From positions 1 through 14,284 of the forward strand of contig CALODS010000031.1 of the NCBI GenBank assembly GCA_942492225.1: a stretch of 14,284 nt of DNA. The letters are read 5' to 3'. The notes beneath the pieces are model-generated. The model was not told where the DNA came from, searched no databases, and worked only from the letters and a program-made list of their open reading frames with translations. A program made the position numbers and the translations under genes. Source of the stretch: JAFGTX01 sp942492225 (lineage in GTDB: Bacteria > Bacillota > Clostridia > Peptostreptococcales > Acidaminobacteraceae). The stretch's first letter is position 1. Each line of letters begins with the position of its first letter. Positions 1-7,828 of the stretch are shown here, piece after piece.

Positions 1-694
1 TCCAATTCACCAATGTCCGATAGTGAATTGCAAGATCCGAATAGGGACCTTTAAACGTCGTACAAACATATTGTCCTTTTGGAAGTATTACAAGGTGGCT
101 ATTACTCTCTTCAATAGGAGATTTCACTTCTACAAAATATCGAAATTGATTAAAAATCCCATTTTCCATATCATCTTTTGCTAATGAAGTATGTATTTGA
201 CCTTCAATAAGCCAAGAACTCATCTTTAAGTAGTGCTCATTTCTTTTAAAAATTTCTTTTACTTCAATAGAATCTTCCACGCCAAAAGTTTTAAGATAGA
301 TGCCATAACGTTCATCGATAGTTTCAACGGTTATTTCATTAAGTTTTGTTTTTGCTTGTTCGAATAATGTTAACTTTGTTTGAATCTTATGTTGTAAATT
401 AGTCAATTGTTGAATTTTAGCATCTATATCATCACTTTTGTTTTTTAACATAGAAATTAAACGCTCTTCATTTTTATGAGTCATATAATTTTCTATTTCA
501 GAAAGTGAAATATTTAAATTTTTCAGGAATAGGATTCTACTGAGTTTAAACATGCTCACAATATCATAATACCTATAATTTGTTTTTTCATCACAATCTG
601 GTTTTAGAAGGTTCATTTTGTCATAATGACGAAGCGTATCAGTTGTTGTATTAAATATTTTTGCAAGTTCACCTATTAAAAATTTATCTTTCAA
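1..694 (-). CDS. MerR-family transcriptional regulator with GyrI-like effector domain (3' end beyond the window)
   Basis: The reverse strand is open without a stop from 694 to base 1, giving 231 residues, and continues off the left edge. The N-terminus (about residues 5-70) is a MerR winged helix: FLIGELAKIFNTTTDTLRHY is the recognition helix region, followed by NLLKP and a wing containing YRYYD. Residues about 80-115 are charged and Gln/Leu-rich, as expected for the dimerising coiled coil. From about residue 120 the sequence resembles the GyrI/BmrR effector-binding fold, including the late GQYVCTTFKGPY segment. I chose the TTG at 694 because GAGGTG lies 8 nt upstream and the protein then begins like other MerR regulators. 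An ATG at 709 overlaps that ribosome binding site and has none of its own. The gene is divergent from the MFS transporter, so it probably controls that gene and itself in response to a small ligand; the ligand is unknown. Confidence 0.9.
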   Translation of the reverse strand, partial: MKDKFLIGELAKIFNTTTDTLRHYDKMNLLKPDCDEKTNYRYYDIVSMFKLSRILFLKNLNISLSEIENYMTHKNEERLISMLKNKSDDIDAKIQQLTNLQHKIQTKLTLFEQAKTKLNEITVETIDERYGIYLKTFGVEDSIEVKEIFKRNEHYLKMSSWLIEGQIHTSLAKDDMENGIFNQFRYFVEVKSPIEESNSHLVILPKGQYVCTTFKGPYSDLAIHYRTLVNW

Positions 695-702
695 TATTTT
701 AC

Positions 703-708
703 ACCTCA
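703..708 (-). promoter_or_regulatory. Ribosome binding site that decides the TTG start of the MerR gene
   Basis: Read on the minus strand the sequence is GAGGTG, 8 nt before the TTG at 694. It overlaps the alternative ATG at 709, so the two starts compete, and only the TTG has a properly spaced Shine-Dalgarno. Confidence 0.6.
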
Positions 709-727
709 TTTTTAAGTTCATATCCTA

Positions 728-756
728 ATTATACCTACAAAAAATAAATATATGAA
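728..756 (-). promoter_or_regulatory. Putative sigma-A promoter of the MerR gene
   Basis: On the minus strand there is a perfect -10 TATAAT (733 to 728). A weak -35, TTCATA (756 to 751), sits 17 bp upstream. The -35 ends just before the purine/poly-G tract, so changes in that tract could affect the promoter's upstream side. I saw no clear MerR-type dyad operator here. Confidence 0.5.
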
Positions 757-764
757 AAGAAAAA

Positions 765-841
<77 letters not shown>

Positions 842-904
842 AGAAAGGTTTATGGTCAGGAGAAGTGCCCAGAAGAAGAAGAAAAAGAAAAAGAAAAATT
901 TTAC

Positions 905-914
905 GGAGGAGAGG
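905..914 (+). promoter_or_regulatory. Ribosome binding site marking the true start of the MFS gene
   Basis: GGAGGAGAGG lies 2 nt before the ATG at 917, and its GGAGG core is 7 nt from it. It is the only strong Shine-Dalgarno near the 5' end of the transporter. It supports 917 rather than the longer in-frame GTG at 865, whose encoded residues are just Arg/Lys from the purine tract. Confidence 0.7.
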
Positions 915-916
915 CT

Positions 917-2118
917 ATGGCAAAAAGAATAAGTATCTTGTTTTAGTTAGTGCCTTACTTGCGCAGGTTACAATTGCAAGTTTGTATGCGTGGAGTATCT
1001 TTGCAACAGCATTACAAAGCAATAATGGATGGAATAGTGATGAAACGTTTTTTCCATATGCCTTAGCTCAATTTATTTTTGCCTTTAGCACATTATTATC
1101 AGGTAGAATCGTTGATAAAAAAGGGCCTCGTTTGACCCTGCTTATTGGTGGCTTGTTATTTGGTAGCGGATTAATTTTATCTTCATTGGTGACCACTCCG
1201 GGGATGTTGTATATAACCTATGGCGTTATTACAGGTGCTGGTGTAGGATTTGTATATGTATGTCCATTATCAACACTGATCAAATGGTTCCCTAAAAACA
1301 AAGGAATGATTACCGGATTATCTGTAGGTGTCTTTGGTGGTGGGAGTATTATTTTTAAAGAAGTGATTTCAATTCTTTTAGTTAAAAATACTGTTTCTGA
1401 AACCTTTTTTACGCTTGGTATTATTTCTATGGTGCTGATTATATTAGGTTCACTATTGACTAACAATCCTCCAAGCTTTGTAAAAAAAGTTGTTGAACAA
1501 GGTGAAGGTGATTACACTACTACTGAAATGATTAAAACAACAAAGTTTAAATATACATGGGTAATGTATTGGCTAGCGGTGATTCCAGGATTATTAGTAC
1601 TCGGTGCTGCAAAAGATATTGGTATTGAAGTTGCTGGATTAGAGGAAGTGGTCGCTGGTGGTGTTATTTCGTTATTGGCACTATCAAATGCAGGTAGTAG
1701 ACTCGTTTCTGGTACGCTTTCTGATAAATTTGGAACACTTAATATGTTACGAGTCGTGTTTATTATTACAATTACTTCGCTCTTGTCATTAAGTTTCATA
1801 ACCGGCAGTACGGCAATTTTCTATATTGGTGTTGCTGGGGTTGCAGTAGGATATGGTGGTTTCTTGGCCTTATTCCCAACCTTTACAAATCAAGAATTTG
1901 GATCATTTAGGTATGGGTCTAATTATGGTGTGATTTATCAAGCTTATGGACTCGCAGCATTAAGTGGTATTTTCATTAAACGTATGGCAGGGTCTTATTC
2001 AACAACTTTTATTATTTCAGCTGTAGCTGCTACGATTGGACTTGCAATCTCATTTAAGATTAAAGAAAATAAAACTAATAAAATTTCTAAACCTCTAGAA
2101 ACGGTAGAGGTCGCATAA
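917..2118 (+). CDS. OFA-family MFS transporter (oxalate/formate-antiporter-like), 5' frameshift
   Basis: This is a 12-helix major facilitator, about 400 residues after correction, a normal length for the OFA (OxlT-like) group. The first helix contains LAQVTIASLYAWSIF, characteristic of that group. The loop between helices 2 and 3 has SGRIVDKKGPR, a classic MFS motif A, and SGTLSDKFG repeats it in the second half. Such carriers move small carboxylates such as oxalate, formate or lactate across the cytoplasmic membrane; the substrate here is unknown. The ATG at 917 with its strong ribosome binding site reads only to a TAG ending at 946. One extra A in the A5 run at 922-926 would give MAKKNKYLVLV and join the long frame. 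As printed, that frame is open from a GTG at 865. The gene is divergent from a MerR regulator that probably controls it, and ends at a clear terminator. Confidence 0.85.
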
Positions 2119-2135
2119 GTAAATAAATAACATTT

Positions 2136-2170
2136 AGACTGACTTATTTATATAATGAGTCAGTTTTTTC
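2136..2170 (+). terminator. Intrinsic terminator after the MFS gene
   Basis: The stem ACTGACT (2138-2144) pairs with AGTCAGT (2158-2164) across a 13-nt AT-rich loop and is followed by a run of T. It lies 17 nt past the MFS stop codon. Confidence 0.8.
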
Positions 2171-2235
2171 GTGCAATGACTGGTCTGTTTAATGAATCGA
2201 GTTGTCTGTGATGATGGATAGAATTTATTATACGA

Positions 2236-2264
2236 TTAAAGTACTTATAGTGATATGATATAAA
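2236..2264 (+). promoter_or_regulatory. Putative extended -10 promoter for the GNAT-DTW gene
   Basis: The -10 is TGATATAAA (2256-2264), with the extended TG. A poor -35, TTAAAG (2236-2241), lies 17 bp upstream. The same TGATA(T/A)AA style recurs before topB and before the radical SAM operon, which supports it. The leader would be about 45 nt. Confidence 0.4.
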
Positions 2265-2317
2265 GGCTAAGGGGTTTTAAATAAATAATAACAGTCAATA
2301 TATAGGAGATAAATCGA

Positions 2318-3526
2318 ATGTTCAAGAATCATCAAAATAAGACAATAAAAAAAGTCATTAAGGAACACAATAGATCATTATTAAACCAACAATTAATTAT
2401 AAATAAATTTAGTATAAACGAAATTGAAGATTATCTGAGTCTTATTAAAAAGTCCTTTCAAACAGTTGCAGAAGAATTGCAGATGACAAAAGGTATATTT
2501 CCTGCAAGTGGTGCATTCTTTGATAAAAATGGCTTTCATAAGCTTTTAAATAAAGGGGCACAACTCTTCGGTTTATATCACAAGGATGATACTGTCAGGC
2601 AATTAATAGGTTGTGTGGCTATTAATAGTAAAGATGGTCGGAAATATAAAATAATGAAGTTGGCTATTCTTCCAGATTATCGAAAAAAAGGATATGGTAG
2701 CTTATTGATGAATTTCATAGAAGAGTATATCTTTGTGCTAGGTGGGCAAGCAATATCTCTTGGAATGGTATTGGAAAATGAAGTTTTAAAAAATTGGTAC
2801 ATCAATAGAAATTATCAAATAATAAAAACTTCCCCTTATAAAAAAACGAACTTCAATATTTGTTTTATGGAAAAGAGAATTATTCATAAAACAGATGAAG
2901 CTTCTCCAGAAGAGGTAATTTGTCAAGACTGTCACTTGCTTGTAAGGACATGTAATTGTTCAAAAACATTAAATGTAAATACAGATAACTATATTTGGTT
3001 ATTAACACATGAAAATGAGACTGTGCGTTCAACAAACACAGGACAGCTAATAAAAGAGGCTTTGCCGAATAATACAAAGATTTTCTATTGGAGCAGAGTA
3101 AATCCGCCTAAAGAGTTACTTCAATTACTAAAAGATGATGATTATAATCCGATATTGGTATTTCCTGTTGAAGATAAGGATCGTGTGATTATTCAACCTG
3201 AATTGTTAAGTAAAAAAATATTCTTAGATGGACAACATAAAAAAAATGCTTTTATCATACTAGATGGCACATGGAAAGAAGCGCGGAAAATGCTAAGAAA
3301 AAGTGAGTATCTATCTAATTTACCCTTTTTAACACTCGAAAATTTAGATAAGACACGTTATACTTTGCGACGCAATAAAGACATTGATCATATTTGTACA
3401 GTAGAAGTAGCGATAGAACTTTTCAAATTGTGCAAAGAGGATGAAATTTCCCAAGGATTAAATCGAATGTTTGAAAATTTTTTGAGCACATATCATGATT
3501 TCAAAGCTTTTACGACATCAAAGTAA
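2318..3526 (+). CDS. GNAT acetyltransferase fused to a DTW-domain (TapT-like) tRNA-uridine aminocarboxypropyltransferase
   Basis: This 402-residue protein has two enzymatic parts. Residues about 25-190 are a GNAT N-acetyltransferase with the acetyl-CoA loop RKKGYG at 122-127, preceded by the strand MKLAILPDY. Residues about 198-400 are a DTW domain. It has a CxxC (202, 205) and CxC (212, 214) zinc-like cluster, THENETVRSTNTGQL, VFPVEDKDR, and the signature DGTW (316-319) followed by KEARKML and a late TVEVA segment. DTW proteins of the TapT type transfer the 3-amino-3-carboxypropyl group of SAM to a tRNA uridine (acp3U47 in E. coli). Activity here is inferred from these intact motifs. The GNAT substrate is unknown. 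The start has TAGGAGAT 7 nt upstream. The gene is a separate transcription unit, with a terminator before it and a promoter after it. Confidence 0.85.
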   Translation: MFKNHQNKTIKKVIKEHNRSLLNQQLIINKFSINEIEDYLSLIKKSFQTVAEELQMTKGIFPASGAFFDKNGFHKLLNKGAQLFGLYHKDDTVRQLIGCVAINSKDGRKYKIMKLAILPDYRKKGYGSLLMNFIEEYIFVLGGQAISLGMVLENEVLKNWYINRNYQIIKTSPYKKTNFNICFMEKRIIHKTDEASPEEVICQDCHLLVRTCNCSKTLNVNTDNYIWLLTHENETVRSTNTGQLIKEALPNNTKIFYWSRVNPPKELLQLLKDDDYNPILVFPVEDKDRVIIQPELLSKKIFLDGQHKKNAFIILDGTWKEARKMLRKSEYLSNLPFLTLENLDKTRYTLRRNKDIDHICTVEVAIELFKLCKEDEISQGLNRMFENFLSTYHDFKAFTTSK

Positions 3527-3563
3527 TTAGACAACGCTAAAAACAAAATAAGTCTTATTGAAC

Positions 3564-3592
3564 TTGATTTATAGGCAAAGTGGGTTTATAAT
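3564..3592 (+). promoter_or_regulatory. Putative sigma-A promoter of the SulP transporter gene
   Basis: TTGATT (3564-3569), a 17-bp spacer and a perfect TATAAT (3587-3592) form a good promoter. It predicts a leader of about 100 nt before the SulP start. I found no convincing terminator between the preceding gene and this promoter, so some read-through is possible. Confidence 0.6.
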
Positions 3593-3700
3593 TAGCATGC
3601 CTGCTTAATAGGAAGTAGGATGAATAAACGTCAATAGGATGTTTTACAACGTTTTGGCGTACAATGACAAAATAGGTGTATCAGCACTCAGGAGGCATAA

Positions 3701-5392
3701 ATGTTACAACCAAAATTTTTTACAATATTAAAAAATCGTGAAGTAGAGTTTAAAAAAAATCAAGTGATGAATGACATAATTGCTGGAATTATTGTAGCAA
3801 TTATAGCTTTACCTTTATCGGTGGCACTGGCCATCGCATCGGGCGTTACACCAGAAAAAGGATTAATTACTGCTATTATAGCAGGATTTCTAATCTCTTT
3901 TCTTGGAGGAAGTCGTGTTCAAATTGGTGGTCCTACAGGCGCCTTTGTTGTTATTGTCTATGGGATAGTAACACAATATGGCTTTACTGGATTAACCATT
4001 GCTACACTAATGGCAGGCTGTTTTATGATCTTTTTTGGATTAATGAAATTTGGTAGTGTTATTAAGTATGTACCTTATCCAACCACAACTGGTTTTACAA
4101 GTGGTATAGCTGTTGTTCTTCTCTCAACACAAGTTAAAGATTTTTTTGGCTTGTCTATTCAAAATGTTCCCTCTGAATTTTTTGAAAAGTGGCAAGTATA
4201 TCTATCTGAGTTTTCAACGTTGGATGTTTTAACAACATCTGTTGGAATAGCATCGTTATTGATCATAATTTTGTGGCCTAAAATAAACAAAAAGATACCG
4301 GGCTCACTGGTTGCATTAATTGTGCTAACAGTTGCTGTTAAACTTTTGAATTTACCTGTTGAAACAATTGGCAGTAGATTTGGTGAAATATCAAATCACA
4401 TTGATATTATAAAATTTAAAGAACTTAATTTATCATTACCCTTGATTAAAGAGTTATTAAGACCAGCTTTGACAATTGCATTTTTAGCGAGTATTGAATC
4501 CTTACTATCAGCGGTTGTTGCTGACGGAATGATTGGTAAAAAACACAACTCCAATATGGAACTCATTGCACAAGGTATCGCGAATATTGCTTCTGCTATT
4601 TTCGGAGGAATACCTGCAACAGGAGCAATAGCAAGAACGGCAGCAAATGTAAAAAATGGTGGTCGAACACCACTTGCTGGAATGATTCATGCAGGGGTTT
4701 TATTGTTGATTATGATAGTATTTATGCCTTTAGCCAAATTAATCCCTATGGCTACTTTATCTGCAATTTTAATAGTCGTTGCCTATAATATGAGTGAATG
4801 GCGTTCATTTAAAGGGTTATTAAAATCAACCAAGAGTGATGTCGCTGTTTTATTAGTGACTTTTGGTATGACAATTGTATTTGATTTAGTTGTTGCAATA
4901 GAAATTGGAATGATTATAGCAATGTTTTTATTTGTCCGTAGAATGTCCGAGAGTACTCAAGTATCAAATGTAAATCACAATTATTTTAATATTTTTAGTG
5001 AAGATGATGATTATGATGGTACAGCGAGTTTTAATGATGGCACTCATATTGGTTTAAGAAATAAAATAATGGTATATGAAATTGCTGGTCCATTATTTTT
5101 TGGTGCAGCCAATACATTTCTTGATATTATGGATGAGGTAAAAAACAATACAAATGTATTGATATTAAAAATGAAAAATGTTCCTAATATGGATGCAACG
5201 GCATACAATGCGCTCAAAAGAATTGAACAAAGATGTAACAAACAAGAAATCGTTTTATTATTTGCTTGTGTAAATGAACAACCATTGAATTTGCTGGAGA
5301 CTTCAGGTTTTTTCATTAAATCAGAAAAAGTAAATATTTTTGATTCAGTTAAATCGGCTATTGAATATGCTGATAATTTAATCATCGAGTAA
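3701..5392 (+). CDS. SulP-family (SLC26-type) inorganic anion transporter with C-terminal STAS domain
   Basis: This 563-residue integral membrane protein has a normal length for bacterial SulP carriers. Residues about 20-425 carry the transmembrane core. It begins NDIIAGIIVAIIALPLSVAL, followed by the conserved QIGGPTGAFVVIV. Later come ESLLSAVVADGM, KHNSNMELIAQG and GGIPATGAIARTA. An acidic linker (EDDDYDG) leads to a cytoplasmic STAS domain at about 455-560, containing VPNMDATAYNAL. SulP proteins move sulfate, bicarbonate, chloride or dicarboxylates, often with proton or sodium coupling. The sequence alone does not settle the anion, and no sulfate-assimilation or carbonic anhydrase gene is adjacent. 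The start is supported by AGGAGG 6 nt upstream. The gene has its own promoter and a strong terminator, so it appears monocistronic. Confidence 0.92.
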   Translation: MLQPKFFTILKNREVEFKKNQVMNDIIAGIIVAIIALPLSVALAIASGVTPEKGLITAIIAGFLISFLGGSRVQIGGPTGAFVVIVYGIVTQYGFTGLTIATLMAGCFMIFFGLMKFGSVIKYVPYPTTTGFTSGIAVVLLSTQVKDFFGLSIQNVPSEFFEKWQVYLSEFSTLDVLTTSVGIASLLIIILWPKINKKIPGSLVALIVLTVAVKLLNLPVETIGSRFGEISNHIDIIKFKELNLSLPLIKELLRPALTIAFLASIESLLSAVVADGMIGKKHNSNMELIAQGIANIASAIFGGIPATGAIARTAANVKNGGRTPLAGMIHAGVLLLIMIVFMPLAKLIPMATLSAILIVVAYNMSEWRSFKGLLKSTKSDVAVLLVTFGMTIVFDLVVAIEIGMIIAMFLFVRRMSESTQVSNVNHNYFNIFSEDDDYDGTASFNDGTHIGLRNKIMVYEIAGPLFFGAANTFLDIMDEVKNNTNVLILKMKNVPNMDATAYNALKRIEQRCNKQEIVLLFACVNEQPLNLLETSGFFIKSEKVNIFDSVKSAIEYADNLIIE

Positions 5393-5431
5393 ATAAAAAA
5401 ACTTAGAGAAACGCTATAAAACTAAAATATG

Positions 5432-5475
5432 AGCAGCATAGAATCAATAGATTCTATGTTGCTTTTTATTTTTAG
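5432..5475 (+). terminator. Strong intrinsic terminator after the SulP gene
   Basis: A 14-bp stem (5432-5445 with 5450-5463, one G-T wobble) closes the tetraloop AATA and is followed by a T-rich tail. It is the most stable hairpin I see in the window and isolates SulP from topB. Confidence 0.9.
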
Positions 5476-5528
5476 AGTAAGTCATAACATTATTTCTGAT
5501 GTCAATATTATCTAATTGGATTCAGGTG

Positions 5529-5537
5529 TGATAAAAT
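5529..5537 (+). promoter_or_regulatory. Putative extended -10 promoter element for topB
   Basis: TGATAAAAT combines an extended TG with TAAAAT. No good -35 is visible at 16-18 bp. Its position between the SulP terminator and topB requires a promoter here, and this is the best candidate, with a leader of about 50 nt. Confidence 0.4.
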
Positions 5538-5590
5538 AGTAAAGTCAATATGAGTCATAAATAGTCAGATTATTTTCTAAGGGGTTTTAG

Positions 5591-7688
5591 ATGAGTTACA
5601 AATTAATTATTACTGAAAAGCCAAGTGTTGCTAAAGATATAGCAAAAGTACTTGGATTAAATAAAAGAAAAAAATGGTTACTACGAAGGTAGTGATTATA
5701 AAATAACATGGTGCGTGGGTCATTTGGTTGGTCTTTCAGACCCTTCAGAGTATGATGCTAAGCTTAAAACTTGGCGTGTAGATACGTTGCCAATTATACC
5801 TAAAAAAATGAAATATCAAGTGCTTCCTGGTACAAGAGATCAATTTAATATTATCAATGATCTCATAAATGATGAGACGACTGAATCATTGATTTGTGCG
5901 ACCGACTCTGGACGTGAAGGGGAATTAATATTCAGACTGGTTTATAGAATGGCGAAAACTAAAAAACCGTTTGAGCGCTTATGGATTAGTTCACAAACGG
6001 ATCAGGCAATTATTGAAGGATTTGAAAACTTAAGAGCAGGGACTGATTATGATCCATTATTTAAGAGTGCCATATCAAGAGCAGTTGCAGATTGGTTAAT
6101 TGGTATCAATGCAACGCGTTATTTTTCTGTACAATATAATACAATGTTGTCAGTTGGTAGAGTACAAACACCTACATTGGCTATGGTTGTTGATCGATAT
6201 AATGAAATAATTAATTTTGTGCCTGAGATATATTATGAGCTTGAAGGTGTATTTGAAGGTTACAAAGGAACATGGAAAAATGATGTAGGATCAAAATTTA
6301 AAGATGAAAATGATGTCTTTGATTTAATTGAAACCTTAAAAGATAAACCTGCTTTTGTAGAAGAATTGGATACCAGTAGAAAATCTAAAGCTTGTCCATT
6401 GTTATATGACTTAACTGAATTACAAATACAAGCAAATAAGAGGTATGGCTATTCAATAAAAGAAACTTTAGATATCGCTCAAGCGCTATACGAAAAACAT
6501 AAAGTGACAACCTATCCAAGAACAGACTCTAGATATATTTCTGATGATATGATTCCTAAATTAAAACCACTCTTAGCCAATATTACAAGAGAGGACCTAA
6601 AGGTTCATGTATCAAAACTTTTAGAAAAAAAATTAGTTATTACTAAAAGAATCGTTGATAATAAAAAGATCACAGATCACCATGCCATCATTCCAACTGA
6701 AAAAGTTGTAAATTTAAAAACGTTGAACGAACAAGAGAAGAATATCTACAATATGATCATTGAAAGATTTGTAGCGGTGTTTATGCCGAAATATGAATAC
6801 AATGAAACGACCGTAACAACGGTTGTTGAAAATCATCGCTTTTATTCAAAGGGGAGTTCTGTCATTAAATTAGGGTGGCGTGAAATAGAAGTTGTAAAAG
6901 ATGCTAAAGAAGTGATTTTTCCACCTTTAGAATTGAAACAAGAAGTAACAGTAATAGAATATAATAAAGTAGACAAGACCTCAAAACCAAAAAAATACTA
7001 CACTGAAGGCACTTTGGTTTCTGCTATGGCCAACATAGGGAGAACGATAGATGATGAAATATTAAAGGAGCAGCTCAAAGATAAAGGGCTGGGTACGCCA
7101 GCAACTAGAGCAAGTATCTTAGAGAAACTGTTAAACGTCGGCTATATAAAAAGAGAAAAGAATAATATATTACCAACAAACAAGGGCGTACAAACAGTGT
7201 CCATTATTCCAGATTATTTAAAGTCACCAGAGGTTACAGGCGAGTGGGAGTTTGAACTCAATCAGATTGCACGAGGTGAAGGTGATCTCATGCAGTTCAT
7301 GAATGGTATAAAAAATCAAGTGCGACAAATCATTGATGTAGAAATAAACAGTGCTGTAAAATTTGAAGATTCAGGCAATGATCACCGGGAAATATTAGGG
7401 GTTTGTCCTCGCTGTCATAGAAATATATATGAAAATGCTAAATCCTATTCATGCTCAGGCTGGAAGTGTAAACCAAAATGTACTTATGCTTTATGGAAAG
7501 AGGATAAAATTTTAACTGAAAATGGGATTGTTTTAACCAAGGAAGAGGCGAAGCAATTGTTTGTTGATAAGAACATTACAACAACTTCTCGACCTAATAA
7601 AGATGGAAAAACGATAACGTATATACTTTCTATTGAAGAGAATGGACCGTATTTGAATTTCAAATTAAAGGAAGTTGAACAGGGATAG
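5591..7688 (+). CDS. topB: DNA topoisomerase III (type IA), interrupted by a one-base frameshift near the 5' end
   Basis: TopB relaxes and decatenates DNA by passing a strand through a transient single-strand break. The ATG at 5591 has AAGGGG upstream and begins the Toprim domain with KLIITEKPSVAKDIAKVLG, which includes the catalytic Glu. That frame ends at a TAG (5690-5692) after 33 codons, because the A7 run at 5668-5674 has one A too many. With A6 the protein continues NGYYEGSDYKITWCVGHLVG. The long frame from 5715 then gives about 698 residues in total, near the family length. Other landmarks are the Toprim acidic motif ATDSGREGELIFR, SVGRVQTPTLAMV, the catalytic Tyr (about 308) in TTYPRTDSRY, and a C-terminal Cys-rich zinc-ribbon-like segment starting CPRC at about 605. 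Translation from 5715 alone would lack the catalytic Glu. The gene is a single unit between two terminators. Confidence 0.9.
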
Positions 7689-7710
7689 ATGCAATCATAG
7701 TTTATAAAGT

Positions 7711-7746
7711 TAGCAGGTCGTATGAATACGCTCTGCTATTTTTTTT
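7711..7746 (+). terminator. Intrinsic terminator after topB
   Basis: The outer stem TAGCAG (7711-7716) pairs with CTGCTA (7733-7738) and encloses an inner CGTA/TACG stem. Eight T follow. It separates topB from the radical SAM operon. Confidence 0.88.
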
Positions 7747-7801
7747 GAGAAGCAACTAACTATTAACATTTAATGACAAAAGGCAATGCGTTTCGTTATC
7801 A

Positions 7802-7810
7802 TGATATAAT
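7802..7810 (+). promoter_or_regulatory. Extended -10 promoter of the acyltransferase/radical SAM operon
   Basis: TGATATAAT is a perfect extended -10. No good -35 lies at the usual distance; ATGACA at 7773-7778 is too far. Transcription would start near 7817, leaving a leader of about 12 nt that holds little more than the ribosome binding site. This also argues against the GTG at 7817 as a start codon. Confidence 0.6.
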
Positions 7811-7828
7811 AGTAAGGTGAGGTGGCGC

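Noticed and set aside
865..916. Long N-terminal extension of the MFS protein from the GTG at 865
   Set aside because: It encodes low-complexity Arg/Lys from purine repeats and has no Shine-Dalgarno. The strong site at 905-914 belongs to the ATG at 917.
1218..1799. Minus-strand ORFs inside the MFS gene
   Set aside because: They are shadows of the coding strand with no ribosome binding site or recognisable domain. The same holds for the minus-strand ORFs at 2880-3077, 4508-4690, 5044-5385, 11063-11248, 11356-11571, 13198-13422 and 13515-13727.
2267..2279. Repeat CTAAGGGGTTTTA, also at 5577-5589
   Set aside because: The second copy is the topB ribosome binding site. The 13-base match is probably coincidence in an AT-rich context, with no flanking similarity.
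3547..3559. Inverted repeat AATAAG-T-CTTATT after the GNAT-DTW gene
   Set aside because: It has a one-base centre, low GC and no T-run, so it is not a terminator. It is too short and AT-rich to call an operator.
5666..5720. Programmed -1 frameshift at A_AAA_AAA in topB
   Set aside because: The heptamer is in the right phase, but a -1 shift enters a frame that soon reaches TAA. The needed frame is +1 (or -2), so standard -1 slippage does not restore the protein.
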